NCBI RefSeq assembly: GCF_037151175.1
Contig: NZ_JBBCOR010000007.1
Coordinates: 124,001-188,000 of the forward strand
Reading direction: 5' to 3'
Source: Asaia sp003994335
Lineage (GTDB): Bacteria > Pseudomonadota > Alphaproteobacteria > Acetobacterales > Acetobacteraceae
DNA: 64,000 bases
How positions within the stretch are numbered: position 1 is the first letter of the stretch; each line of letters starts with the position of its first letter. Below are positions 35,550-44,818 of this stretch, piece by piece. The translations under genes were made by a program, and so were the position numbers. Below the pieces are notes generated by a model. It was not told the origin of the DNA and ran no database searches. It saw nothing but the letters and a program-made list of their open reading frames with translations.

Positions 35550-36536
35550 ATGCGTTATCTTGTGACGGGCGGGGCAGGATTTGTCGGCAGTCATGTCGTC
35601 CTTGCGTTGCTGGATGCCGGTCATGAGGTCGTGGTCATCGATAATCTGAGCACGGGGCATCGAGCCGCCGTGCCCTCGGCGGCCCGCCTTCATGTTGTTG
35701 ATCTGCTCGATATCCAGGCGGTGTCGGCGGTTCTCTCGCAGGGACGCTGGGATGGTGTACTGCATTTCGCGGCCCTGTCGCTCGTCGGGGACAGCATGCG
35801 CGACCCCTTCCTGTACCTGCGGCAGAATTATATCACCGGCCTCAATCTCGTGCAGAGCTGCGTCGAGCACGGGATAAAACGGTTCGTATTCTCTTCCACC
35901 GCAGCCCTATTCGGTGGTCCGGAACGTCCCGATCCGATTCCCGAAACCGCTTTGATCAAGCCTGGCTCGCCTTACGGAGAGAGCAAGTTCATGATCGAGC
36001 GCGTGCTGCACTGGGCGGATGCGATTCATGGCCTCAGAAGCGCCTGTCTGCGTTATTTCAACGCAGCCGGAGCTGATCCGGCGGGGCGCGCTGGGGAGGA
36101 TCATCGTCCGGAAACACACCTCATTCCGCTCACCATCGACGCAGCCCTTGGCCGTCGTCCGGCCTTGAAGCTGTTTGGGACGGATTATCCCACACCCGAC
36201 GGTGCCTGCGTAAGGGATTACGTCCATGTGGCGGATCTGGCCGATGCCTATATCAGAGCGCTTGCCCGGATCGATCAGCGCAGCGTCACCTATAATCTGG
36301 GCAATGGACGCGGCTACTCCAATCTCGAGGTGATTCAGAGCGTCGAGCGTGTAAGCGGGCGCAAGGTCCCATGGGAGGCAGCGCCACGGCGTGAGGGTGA
36401 TCCGGCGCTTCTGGTAGCGGATTCGACGACCCTGCGAGAGGAAACGGGCTGGGCACCCCGGTTCGGCAATCTGGACCAGATCGTCGAGACTGCTCTCGCG
36501 TGGCGCGAGCGCCATCCGGATGGGTACGACGACTGA
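35550..36536 (+). CDS. galE: UDP-glucose 4-epimerase
   Basis: NAD-dependent extended SDR of 328 aa interconverting UDP-glucose and UDP-galactose. N-terminal GGAGFVGSHVVLALLDAGH binds NAD; catalytic Ser/Tyr/Lys are seen in FSSTAALFG and YGESKFMIE; LRYFNAAGADPAG and RDYVHVADLADAY are GalE-specific. A strong ribosome binding site precedes the ATG. It presumably supplies galactose units for surface polysaccharide. Confidence 0.95.
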   Translation: MRYLVTGGAGFVGSHVVLALLDAGHEVVVIDNLSTGHRAAVPSAARLHVVDLLDIQAVSAVLSQGRWDGVLHFAALSLVGDSMRDPFLYLRQNYITGLNLVQSCVEHGIKRFVFSSTAALFGGPERPDPIPETALIKPGSPYGESKFMIERVLHWADAIHGLRSACLRYFNAAGADPAGRAGEDHRPETHLIPLTIDAALGRRPALKLFGTDYPTPDGACVRDYVHVADLADAYIRALARIDQRSVTYNLGNGRGYSNLEVIQSVERVSGRKVPWEAAPRREGDPALLVADSTTLREETGWAPRFGNLDQIVETALAWRERHPDGYDD

Positions 36537-36715
36537 GTGCCATCGCCCCGCCCTGGGGCCGATAAGGATACGCGCGCTGCAAGACAGCATCCGGCGGAAC
36601 GGAGCCCCCCTAGGGGAATGGCCGTTTCTGCTGCAAAGCTGGGCCGGGTTGCGCCCTTTCATGCATTCGGACGGAGTTCCTCAAGGCGCATTCATGATCA
36701 TGAAAGGCCCTCGAC

Positions 36716-38500
36716 ATGACGGCAAGATTTCTGGCGTTTCTCCTGACGATCGGGAGTCTGTCGACGACCGCCGCTCAGGCGCAGGAGCTCTTTGACACGT
36801 CTTCCGCCGCAGGGGGGCCTTCCGGAGAGGTCCCTTCGTCAGGAGAAATCATGCGGGAGTATCACGCTCCCGATGGCCGGATTGCCCGTTACCCCGTCAG
36901 TCATCTTGCCAATAATCTGATCGAGCATCCCTCTGGCGAGTGGGGGCCTCAGGGGTACGAGACCGTCATGCTCGGTGGACAAAGCTCCGTGCTTCGAAAC
37001 CGCAAGGGCCAGACGATCGATATCTCGCCTCATCAGGCTTTGAGCATCTGGGCCAGCCCCTATGGCTCGTATAATGCCGGATGCTCCCTTTGCGTCTTTT
37101 CTTCCGGGAATATGGGAAGTGAGGGAGGAGGACAGGCCGCCATCTCCGGCCTCGATCCGCGTCGGGGTGCGTATTCCATCGCCAATGGGGATAATGCGAC
37201 CGTCGCGTTCTTCATCGGTCAGAACAACAGCCTGACGCGCATGGTGCTCCCTATCAAGGCATTCGGACCCGATGGAATGACGCTGGAGCATCCCCTGAGT
37301 CTTGCACAGATGGCGGCCCTGCATCATGGCATGTACCTGTCGACCAATGTGCGGGCGCCGGACATGCCGGCCATCGACGAAAACGGACGCCCGACGAATT
37401 GGGTTTATGCCGGAATTATCAGCAATTGGACCGCTACGCATATCAGTGTCTATGGCTGGTCCGTTCTGGGCGCCGGCAATGCGCGAGGGGGAAAATACCT
37501 CCAGAACGGGCTCGTACCCGAGACGCAGTTGCAGAGGAATTCCTGGACCAATCTGGATACCCGCACCGCCTATAAGACGCCCGTTGCCTATATTGGTGAC
37601 CCGGGAAAATATTTTGGCGAAAACAGCTATGTCGTGATGGACATGGATCGGGTCTATGGCCCTGAGGCCTCGTCAGGCGCAAGCAGCTATGAGCGCGATG
37701 AATTCGACATGCGCTTCCAGAACATTCATCGCGATCATGCCGCGAGTTTCCATGGCTACACGCTCTCTTTCGAATGCGATTCCTGCACCGTTTCTCACCC
37801 TTTCACGGAAGACAGTTATGGCTATCTGGTGAATGGCCCCAATGAATTGCCAGCTGCCTATATCGCGCAGGTCTATGGCGACGCGCTCGAATACAGGGGC
37901 TATTCTACCTGGATTCCGGGCGCCGGGGCCGCTGATCCTGCGATCCTTGGTTCGCACCACATCATGACGGACTTCGCGAGCCAGCTTCAATCCGGCAACA
38001 CGCTGCATTTTGGCGCGCGTTCCTATCATGACGTCGCCGGTCAGAAAGACTGGCGTGGCTATGATGTCAGGCTGGGACTACGCGTGGACGGCAAGCGTGT
38101 GCGGGATCGCTTCGAGGGGGGAACACCCATGAGCGATCTGGCGTGGAATTTTGGAGGCAAGATCGGCTCGATCTGTCTCATCCAGCCCGATGGCAGGACC
38201 GCCGGGTCCTGCCTCAACGGCGATGGTTCTGTGGATGTGCCGGGTGCGCTTCATGCACGGGAGGCCATTACCAAAGTCATTGCCGCCTCGGCCTATGCGA
38301 CGGCGCCGCAATACGGCACGAGCAATCATTTCCAGAAACTGGCGGAGATTGCCGCGCGGGCCCATAGCGAGGGGGATCGTGTCTGGTGTCACGATTGTCT
38401 TAACCCCGGCCAAGGCCACGCCTCCGGCACGGGACGCTGGATTTTCATGGATAGTGCCTCCGTCTGGCGCAGCGATGACGGATATCCTGCGCGCGACTGA
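36716..38500 (+). CDS. secreted protein of unknown function with phage-tail-like C-terminus
   Basis: 594 aa with a signal peptide ending near AQAQE. No domain is recognised in the body, which is rich in Gly, Ser, Asn, Tyr and Trp as in beta-rich secreted or adhesin proteins. Cysteines come mostly in close pairs: CSLC (123/126), CDSC (354/357) and CHDC (558/561). The last 60 or so residues (AARAHSEGDRVWCHDCLNPG, GTGRWIFMDSASVWR) resemble the C-terminal modules of phage tail-fibre and tailspike proteins, though no phage gene is nearby. Encoded alone, 179 bp after galE. Confidence 0.8.
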   Translation: MTARFLAFLLTIGSLSTTAAQAQELFDTSSAAGGPSGEVPSSGEIMREYHAPDGRIARYPVSHLANNLIEHPSGEWGPQGYETVMLGGQSSVLRNRKGQTIDISPHQALSIWASPYGSYNAGCSLCVFSSGNMGSEGGGQAAISGLDPRRGAYSIANGDNATVAFFIGQNNSLTRMVLPIKAFGPDGMTLEHPLSLAQMAALHHGMYLSTNVRAPDMPAIDENGRPTNWVYAGIISNWTATHISVYGWSVLGAGNARGGKYLQNGLVPETQLQRNSWTNLDTRTAYKTPVAYIGDPGKYFGENSYVVMDMDRVYGPEASSGASSYERDEFDMRFQNIHRDHAASFHGYTLSFECDSCTVSHPFTEDSYGYLVNGPNELPAAYIAQVYGDALEYRGYSTWIPGAGAADPAILGSHHIMTDFASQLQSGNTLHFGARSYHDVAGQKDWRGYDVRLGLRVDGKRVRDRFEGGTPMSDLAWNFGGKIGSICLIQPDGRTAGSCLNGDGSVDVPGALHAREAITKVIAASAYATAPQYGTSNHFQKLAEIAARAHSEGDRVWCHDCLNPGQGHASGTGRWIFMDSASVWRSDDGYPARD

Positions 38501-38577
38501 TCGAAGGCCGCGCGCAACGCAGAGAATTCTAAAGGTGGGCCATGACCGTTTTCTGTTACGGCGAGACGTTCGATCTG

Positions 38578-38604
38578 CTCTCGCCATAGGCGCTCTGGCG
38601 AGAG
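38578..38604. other. hairpin upstream of metQ
   Basis: A perfect 9-bp inverted repeat (CTCTCGCCA / TGGCGAGAG, loop 9) stands alone in the leader region between the secreted-protein gene and metQ. No T-run follows. It does not match the SAM riboswitches I can recall and may be a terminator-like end or an operator. Confidence 0.3.
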
Positions 38605-38760
38605 CACGTGCCGTGCCGGGCAAAGAAAGGATTGATTCTGAGCGCTGTCCGTATAAGACAGAGCAAAATCGTTCAATCAACAGGAAAACTCCATAAAGAC
38701 GTTTTATTTCTGTTGAATTGTTCTTTTCATCCTGACCCGCCCTTTCCGGATATTCTGCCC

Positions 38761-39576
38761 ATGCCTTTTTCCTCGCTCTCGCGCCGCTCGGTCCTGTCGC
38801 TGCTCGGCGCCGCACCCGTCGGGCTGTCGCTGCGCAAGGCGCGTGCGGCTGACAAGGTCATCCGCGTAGGCATCATGGCGGGTGAGGATGAGGATATCTG
38901 GCGTCTCGTCAGCCAGAATGCCCAGAAATCCGGACTGGCACTGAAGATTGTCACCTTCTCGGATTACTCCACCCCCGACGAGGCCCTGGCCTCGCATGAT
39001 CTGGATGCCAATTCCTTCCAGCACATGCCCTTCCTCAAGGCGCAGTGCGAGGCGCATGGCTTCAGGATTTCTCCGGTGGGCAATACTTATGTGGCGCCGA
39101 TCGGCCTGTATTCCCGCAAGTGGAAGACGCTCGCGACCCTGCCCAAAGGAGCCGTGATCGGCGTGCCCAATGACCCGAGCAATGAGGGGCGCGCGCTGCT
39201 TCTTCTTCAGACCTTGGGCTTCATCAAGCTTTCATCCTCTGCCGGATTGCTGCCTACCCCGCTTGATATTACCGAGAATCCCCATGACTTCACGATTCGT
39301 GAACTCGATGCCGGTGTGGTCGGGCGCGCCTTGCCCGATCTCGATGCAGCGGTGATCAATACCGACTGGGCGCATAAGGCGGGAGTGGACGTAGTGCATG
39401 AGCGTCTCGCGCGTGAAGGGGTGAAAGACAATCCCTATATCTGCGTGATTGCCGTCAACACCGATGACGCTCAGGCCTCGTGGGTCAAGCCTCTGGTCAG
39501 TGCCTACCAGCAGCCCAATATCCGTCAGGCGTTGATCGATGTTTACGCCAATACCGTCATCCCCGCCTTTTCATGA
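38761..39576 (+). CDS. metQ: methionine ABC transporter substrate-binding protein
   Basis: 271-aa NlpA/MetQ-family protein, the periplasmic binder of the MetNIQ methionine importer. Visible signatures are RVGIMAGEDEDIW, the LKIVTFSDYSTPDEALASHDLDANSFQH segment spread over residues about 60-88, and PNDPSNEGRALLLLQ. Unlike most MetQ proteins it has no lipobox cysteine; instead the N-terminus carries SRRSVLSLL, a twin-arginine-like signal, and an ARA processing site. The ATG at 38761 is preferred to an upstream in-frame Met at 38608. Its stop overlaps metN. Confidence 0.92.
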   Translation: MPFSSLSRRSVLSLLGAAPVGLSLRKARAADKVIRVGIMAGEDEDIWRLVSQNAQKSGLALKIVTFSDYSTPDEALASHDLDANSFQHMPFLKAQCEAHGFRISPVGNTYVAPIGLYSRKWKTLATLPKGAVIGVPNDPSNEGRALLLLQTLGFIKLSSSAGLLPTPLDITENPHDFTIRELDAGVVGRALPDLDAAVINTDWAHKAGVDVVHERLAREGVKDNPYICVIAVNTDDAQASWVKPLVSAYQQPNIRQALIDVYANTVIPAFS

Positions 39577-40604
39577 GTCTTCTCGATGTCTCGGGCCTGT
39601 CCTGCCGCTTCGGCGCGCAGAACGCGCTGTCCGATATCAGCTTTCAGGTCGAAAAGGGGGAGATCATTGGCGTGATCGGTAGTTCGGGTGCGGGGAAATC
39701 CACGCTCCTGCGTTGCCTTTGCGCGCTTGAGCGCCCCACCGAAGGAAAAATCCTGCTCGATGGCGCCGATCTCACGCTACTGTCCGAGCGCGACCTGGTG
39801 GCGGCGCGTCGCAAGGTCGGACTCGTCTTTCAGCATTTCAATCTGCTGAATGCCCGCAGCGCCGCCGGAAACATCGCCCTGCCGCTCGAAATTGCCGGCT
39901 GGCCGAAAGCGCGCATCACAGCGCGCGTCGATGAATTGCTGGCTCTGGTCGGGCTTGACGGCCACGGGCACAAGCGCCCCTCGCAGCTTTCCGGCGGACA
40001 AAAGCAGCGCGTCGGTATCGCGCGCGCTATCGCCAACGCGCCCTCTCTCCTGCTGTGCGATGAGGCGACATCGGCGCTCGACCCACACACAACCGCTTCC
40101 ATTCTCGCGCTTCTGGCTGATATCAACCGCACGCTTGGCCTGACCATTATCCTGATCACGCATGAAATGGAGGTCGTGCGCCGTTTTGCGCATCGTGTGC
40201 TCGTTCTCGATCATGGCGCGCTGATCGAGAACGGCAGCATGGCCACGCTGATGCGTGACAGCCGTGGAGACCCCCGGCTCGAGAACCTGCTGGCCGATAT
40301 ACGCCCGACGCTCCCCGAGGCGCTGAAGCGTCGGCTTCTACCCGATCCCGGCCCTGATACGCGTCCGCTGCTTCGTGTGGTGCTCGGTCCGGAAACGGCA
40401 GGAACGCCCTTCCTCTCCCATCTCACGACCCGCTTCCAGCAGGAGGTTACCTTGATACAGGGCGGTACGCTGGCCTGCGGGGACGCGCTGCTTTCCGACA
40501 TGATCCTGTCCTTTTCAGCACCCCTTTCTGACCCGCTCTGCATCTTTCTCGATCAGCAGGCCCATGTGACGGAGGTGCTCGGCTATGTACCGGCTGATCG
40601 CTAG
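39573..40604 (+). CDS. metN: methionine ABC transporter ATP-binding protein
   Basis: 343-aa ATPase with Walker A GSSGAGKST, Q-loop GLVFQHFNLL, signature LSGGQKQRVGIARA, Walker B LLLCDEATSALD and H-loop THEMEVV. The C-terminal NIL regulatory domain (after residue 260) is where intracellular methionine binds to inhibit transport in homologues. Starts at the ATG within ATGA shared with metQ, and its end overlaps metI by 20 bases. Confidence 0.95.
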   Translation: MSLLDVSGLSCRFGAQNALSDISFQVEKGEIIGVIGSSGAGKSTLLRCLCALERPTEGKILLDGADLTLLSERDLVAARRKVGLVFQHFNLLNARSAAGNIALPLEIAGWPKARITARVDELLALVGLDGHGHKRPSQLSGGQKQRVGIARAIANAPSLLLCDEATSALDPHTTASILALLADINRTLGLTIILITHEMEVVRRFAHRVLVLDHGALIENGSMATLMRDSRGDPRLENLLADIRPTLPEALKRRLLPDPGPDTRPLLRVVLGPETAGTPFLSHLTTRFQQEVTLIQGGTLACGDALLSDMILSFSAPLSDPLCIFLDQQAHVTEVLGYVPADR

Positions 40605-41235
40605 GCTCATCACCGACGCCACAGTCCAGACAGTGGAGATGGTGGCGGCTTCCAGTCTCATCGCCCTGATCTTTGGCCTGCCTCTGGCCGTGCTGATGAT
40701 CGCGACCCGCCGCACCGATCTTTATGATCTGCCCTGGCTGGGCCGGCCGGTCGGCTGGCTGATCGACGCCATACGCGCCATTCCATTCATTATCCTGCTG
40801 GTCCTGCTCATTCCTGTCACGCGGTTCATCGCGGGAACCTCTCTCGGTACCCTGGCGGCAATCGTGCCACTTTCCATTGCGGCCATTCCCTATTACGCGC
40901 GCATCGCAGAGATCTCGCTTCAGGAAATCGAGCCCGGTCTGATCGAGGCTGTACGCGTCATGGGAGGAACGCGCTGGATGGTTATCCGCTACGTTCTCAT
41001 CCCCGAGGCGCTCCCGGGTCTGCTCTCCGGTCTGACGGTCACCGCCATTACCCTCGTAGGCGCTTCCGCCATGGCAGGCGCGATTGGAGCTGGGGGGCTA
41101 GGCGATCTGGCCATCCGTTACGGCTATCAACGCTTCAATACCACCATCATGTTCGCGGTCGTGGCCGTGCTGATTCTCCTTGTGGGGGTGATTCAGGGTG
41201 TCGGTGCGCTGGCGGTGCGCGCTATCCGGCGCTGA
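40585..41235 (+). CDS. metI: methionine ABC transporter permease
   Basis: 216-aa inner membrane protein with five helices and the cytoplasmic coupling loop containing EAVRVMGGTRWMVIRYVLIPEALPG (EAA loop). AIRAIPFIILLVLLIP is a MetI hallmark. Its start lies within the end of metN, so metQNI are translationally coupled. The substrate is inferred as D/L-methionine from family and context. Confidence 0.94.
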   Translation: MYRLIARLITDATVQTVEMVAASSLIALIFGLPLAVLMIATRRTDLYDLPWLGRPVGWLIDAIRAIPFIILLVLLIPVTRFIAGTSLGTLAAIVPLSIAAIPYYARIAEISLQEIEPGLIEAVRVMGGTRWMVIRYVLIPEALPGLLSGLTVTAITLVGASAMAGAIGAGGLGDLAIRYGYQRFNTTIMFAVVAVLILLVGVIQGVGALAVRAIRR

Positions 41236-41247
41236 ATAGAGGGCAGA

Positions 41248-41310
41248 TGCGGGGCTCTGCCCCGCGCCCCGCCAGAGGCGTGCCTCTGAACCCGATTTCG
41301 AGGATCGCCG
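41248..41310. repeat. GC-rich intergenic repeat-like element
   Basis: The stretch GGGGCTCTGCCCCGCGCCCC followed by GCCAGAGGC and a CTCTGAACCC-like end resembles a dispersed intergenic element that is common in Acetobacteraceae and other alphaproteobacteria. It forms local inverted repeats (GGGGC/GCCCC; GAGGC/GCCTC). It lies between metI and the convergent sensor kinase gene and might serve as a terminator. Family assignment rests on recall of the motif, not on comparison. Confidence 0.45.
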
Positions 41311-41363
41311 GATAGGGGTGCGGGGCTCAGGTCCCGGCTGGTTCCGTGCAGAGCCCGGCTTCT

Positions 41364-42911
41364 TCACAATGGCAGAATGACGCTCGCTCTTAATCCCCCA
41401 TCGGGACGGTTTGCGAGAGTGACGTCGCCGCCTTGGCCGCGCACGGTCGAGCGGGCGATGGCAAGACCGAGGCCAGTGCCGCCGGTTTCGCGATTGCGGC
41501 TGGTTTCGGCACGGACAAAGGGTTCGAACATGCGTTCCAGATCTTCCTGGGGCAAACCAGGGCCCTTATCGTCGATACGGATGCAGACATTCTTTTCCTG
41601 ACCCGGCCCGCGGGTGCAGGTCACGCTGATCGTGGCGGACCCACCATATTTGAGCGCATTCATGACGAGATTTGTCAGAGCGCGCTTGAGCGCGAGCGAG
41701 CGCGCCTTGATACGGATGGCCGTATCCGGCTCCTGGTAATTGACCTGATCGGCCAGATCGGGCCGGGCTTCGGCGGCTTCGTCGGCGATGGTTTGCAAGA
41801 GCGCGCCAAGATCCAGAGCGGTCATGGGTTCCTGGGTGGAACTGTCACGGCCAAAGGCGAGGGTGGCCGCCACCATGCTCTCCATCTCGTCCAGATCGGC
41901 CAGAAACTTGTCGCGTAACTCATCATCGTCGATGAACTCGGCACGCAGCTTGAGTCGGGTGATGGGCGTGCGCAGGTCATGCCCGATGGCGGTCAGCATC
42001 AAAGTGCGGTCGGTGACAAAACGTCGTATGCGCGCCGCCATGGTGTTGAAGGCGAGCGCGGCCTGGCGGATTTCAGTCGTGCCGGATTCCGGCAAAGGCT
42101 GGGCGTGGACGTCCCTGCCCAATGCCGTTGCGGCATTGGCGAGCGTGGCGACAGGCGCGATGAGTCGGTGGGAGCCCCAGAGAATGAGACCACCGCCGCA
42201 GATAGTCATGAGCGCGAACGAGATCATAAAGGTGGGCGAACCGAACGGGTTCGGGGGGCGCACGGTGTAGCTCATATCCAGCCAGCGATGGTCATCGGGC
42301 ATCTGAAAGGACATGGCGTAGTGGCGCGTACCTGGCTTGTGGCCCATGACGATACGCTGCGGGCGCAGGCGCGCGGGCAACATGCCCATACCGGAAAGGG
42401 AGGGGGGGATGAACGGCGGCGGGCGTCTTTCCTCGCCTGGCGTTGCGTCCATATTCCCCGGTGGCGGCCCGCCTTCGAACGGGAAGGGCGGCCGATTTTC
42501 ACCGCCGCCCATCTCTCCGGGTAACGGAAAGCCGCCTTCCTCCTGACCGCCGGGCTGAGGCATAGCGCGGCCCATGGGGGGCATACCGAACGGAATCGGG
42601 ATGAAAGCGCTGGGGAAATGCGTATCCGGCTTGTCGTCGAGAACAATCTTGAAATTCGACGGTGTTTCTATCGCGGCCAGCCCTGCTTCGCGATCTGCCG
42701 GCGGCAATTCGACCAGGGTATGATAGATCGAGAAGGCATGATGCTCATTCTCGTGCATCTCGGCCCGGTCGGCGATATTGAGGTGATCGAGCGCATGGAT
42801 GGTCAGGCCGGCGGCCTGAACCACGCAGAGCCCCGCAATGAGCAGCAGATTGGTGCGCGCCCGAAGCGAGCGCGGCAGAAGGCGAATCACGGGGTCAGAG
42901 GCGTTCGACAT
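41364..42911 (-). CDS. sensor histidine kinase (EnvZ-like)
   Basis: About 515 aa. An N-terminal transmembrane helix is followed by a periplasmic sensor region and a second helix (MISFALMTICGGGLILWG), then HAMP, a HisKA domain with the phospho-acceptor in GHDLRTPITRLKL, and an HATPase with N-box NLVMNALKYGG, G1 DDKGPGLP and G2 GGTGLGLAIA. The periplasmic region contains an unusual Pro/Gly/Met-rich stretch at about residues 103-175. The start 42911 overlaps the response regulator stop; an upstream Met at 42935 is possible. It partners the OmpR-type regulator. Confidence 0.92.
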   Translation of the reverse strand: MSNASDPVIRLLPRSLRARTNLLLIAGLCVVQAAGLTIHALDHLNIADRAEMHENEHHAFSIYHTLVELPPADREAGLAAIETPSNFKIVLDDKPDTHFPSAFIPIPFGMPPMGRAMPQPGGQEEGGFPLPGEMGGGENRPPFPFEGGPPPGNMDATPGEERRPPPFIPPSLSGMGMLPARLRPQRIVMGHKPGTRHYAMSFQMPDDHRWLDMSYTVRPPNPFGSPTFMISFALMTICGGGLILWGSHRLIAPVATLANAATALGRDVHAQPLPESGTTEIRQAALAFNTMAARIRRFVTDRTLMLTAIGHDLRTPITRLKLRAEFIDDDELRDKFLADLDEMESMVAATLAFGRDSSTQEPMTALDLGALLQTIADEAAEARPDLADQVNYQEPDTAIRIKARSLALKRALTNLVMNALKYGGSATISVTCTRGPGQEKNVCIRIDDKGPGLPQEDLERMFEPFVRAETSRNRETGGTGLGLAIARSTVRGQGGDVTLANRPDGGLRASVILPL

Positions 42912-43614
42912 CGGCGGCAAGAACATAGCCGCCACCGCGCACGGTCTTGATCATCTGGGCATTGCGCCCGTCGTCCTCGAGCTTGCGACGAAGACGGCTG
43001 ACCGCCACGTCGATGGCACGGTCAAATGGCCCCGCCTGACGTCCGCGCAGCAATTCGAGCAGCATGTCACGTGTCAGAACGCGGTTGGCGCGTTCCAGAA
43101 AGGCGAGCAGCATGTCATATTCGCCACCCGTCAACGGCACTTCCGCGCCATCGGGGTTCAGCAGACGCCGACGAGCAGGCTCGAGGGTCCAGCCAGAGAA
43201 CCGGATCATCCGGGAATCAGCCGAGAGCTTCTTGTCCGAGCTGTCCGCCGTGCGACGCAATACCGCCCGGATGCGGGCCAGCAATTCGCGTGGGTTGAAG
43301 GGCTTGGCCACATAATCATCCGCGCCGAATTCCAGACCGATGATGCGGTCGGTTTCGTCACTCATGGCGGTGAGCATGATGATGGGGATATTGTCCTGGC
43401 TGCGCAGCCAGCGGGCGATGTCGAGCCCGCTCTCGCCGGGAAGCATCAGGTCCAGCACCACAAGCTGATAATGACCGGCGGCCCAGGCGCGACGGGCTTC
43501 ACGCCCGTCACGGGCGGCCGTTACCCGGAAGTGATTGCGCTCGAGAAAGCGGCAGAGCAGCTCGCGTATCTCGCGGTCATCATCAACGATGAGAAGGTGC
43601 GGGGTCGTATCCAT
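42895..43614 (-). CDS. OmpR-family response regulator
   Basis: 239 aa. The receiver domain has LIVDDDREIRELL (acidic pocket), the phospho-acceptor Asp in LVVLDLMLPGESG, Thr in MLTAMSD and Lys in YVAKPFNPREL. The C-terminal winged helix carries GGEYDMLLAFLERANRVLTR and SRLRRKLEDDGR, with the typical VRGGGYV wing. It is the first gene of the pair and overlaps the kinase gene. No target is evident; a direct-repeat operator was not seen. Confidence 0.94.
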   Translation of the reverse strand: MDTTPHLLIVDDDREIRELLCRFLERNHFRVTAARDGREARRAWAAGHYQLVVLDLMLPGESGLDIARWLRSQDNIPIIMLTAMSDETDRIIGLEFGADDYVAKPFNPRELLARIRAVLRRTADSSDKKLSADSRMIRFSGWTLEPARRRLLNPDGAEVPLTGGEYDMLLAFLERANRVLTRDMLLELLRGRQAGPFDRAIDVAVSRLRRKLEDDGRNAQMIKTVRGGGYVLAADVERL

Positions 43615-43690
43615 GAATGTAACATTGGTCCGAATCGAAGCCGCCCCACAAGGGGGTGTTTCATTCCGTCACAACTTGCGAAAACCCGTC

Positions 43691-44752
43691 TCAATCGAGC
43701 CAGGGAGGGGTAGGCAGGTTTTTAGCCCGCAGGAATTCAGGATTGAAGATCTTGGACTGGTAGCGCGCCCCGCCATCGCAGAGGATTGTTACAATTCGAT
43801 GCCCCGGACCCATCCGTCGCGCGATGCGAATCGCTGCAGCCACGTTGATTCCGGCAGATCCGCCAAGGGATATCCCCTCGCGATCCTGAAGAGAGAAGAT
43901 CTGCTCGAGTGCCTCGGCGTCGGGGATACGCTCTGCATCATCGATCGTCACGCCTTCGAGATTTCCGGTCACACGCGACTGGCCGATCCCTTCGGTGATC
44001 GATCCGCCGGACACGCTGAGATCGTTCGATTTGACCCAGCCATACAGGCCTGATCCTTCCGGATCGGCAAGCACGATTTCCGGGCGTTTACGACCCGCCT
44101 TGTCGGCCAGATCTCCAAGACCGAGTGCAACGCCAGCAAGCGTCCCGCCAGTGCCGCAGGCGCAGGTAAAGGCATCGACTCTTCCAGCGAGTTGATGCCA
44201 GATCTCGACCGCCGTGGTGGTGCGATGACCCTCGCGATTGGCCGTATTGTCGAACTGGTTGGCCCAGACCGCATTCTTTGTTTCCTCGGCGATGCGCCGT
44301 GAGACATGCACGTAATTGCCCGGATCGCGGAAAGGCTTGGCCGGAACCAGACGCAGATCAGCGCCGATCATGCGCAGGAAGTCGATCTTTTCCCGACTTT
44401 GGGTCTCTGGCATGACGATGATGGTGCGATAGCCGCGCGCCTTGGCCACCAGCGTCAGACCGATGCCGGTATTCCCCGCCGTGCCTTCAACAATGATCCC
44501 GCCCGGCTTGAGCAGACCACGTGCCTCCGCATCCAGAATGATGGCGAGCGCCGCGCGATCCTTGACCGACCCGCCGGGATTCATGAACTCGGCCTTGCCG
44601 TAGATCTCGCAACCCGTCGCTTCGGAGGCCCGTTTGAGGCGGATGAGCGGGGTACCGCCAATGGCGCCGATCATGCCCTCCGACACATTCTGCCAGCCGG
44701 GGATGGCATGTGGGGCCGAAAGGGGGGTCTGGTCCTGCGAGGTCATCTGCAT
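43691..44752 (-). CDS. cysK: cysteine synthase A
   Basis: 353-aa PLP enzyme of the beta family making L-cysteine from O-acetylserine and sulfide. The PLP lysine is in MNPGGSVKDRAAL; the substrate loop reads VEGTAGNTGIGL (many CysK have EPTSGNTGIG); the cofactor phosphate loop is ACGTGGTLAG. ITEGIGQSRVTGNL is also family-typical. The Met at 44746 is an alternative start. It is divergent from the rhodanese gene over only 66 bases, so their promoters nearly overlap. Confidence 0.92.
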   Translation of the reverse strand: MQMTSQDQTPLSAPHAIPGWQNVSEGMIGAIGGTPLIRLKRASEATGCEIYGKAEFMNPGGSVKDRAALAIILDAEARGLLKPGGIIVEGTAGNTGIGLTLVAKARGYRTIIVMPETQSREKIDFLRMIGADLRLVPAKPFRDPGNYVHVSRRIAEETKNAVWANQFDNTANREGHRTTTAVEIWHQLAGRVDAFTCACGTGGTLAGVALGLGDLADKAGRKRPEIVLADPEGSGLYGWVKSNDLSVSGGSITEGIGQSRVTGNLEGVTIDDAERIPDAEALEQIFSLQDREGISLGGSAGINVAAAIRIARRMGPGHRIVTILCDGGARYQSKIFNPEFLRAKNLPTPPWLD

Positions 44753-44818
44753 TCCATCCTATACGTCTGCGGTTTCACAGTTTAACGTTGTGGCATGTAC
44801 TATAAATGAGGAAAAACG

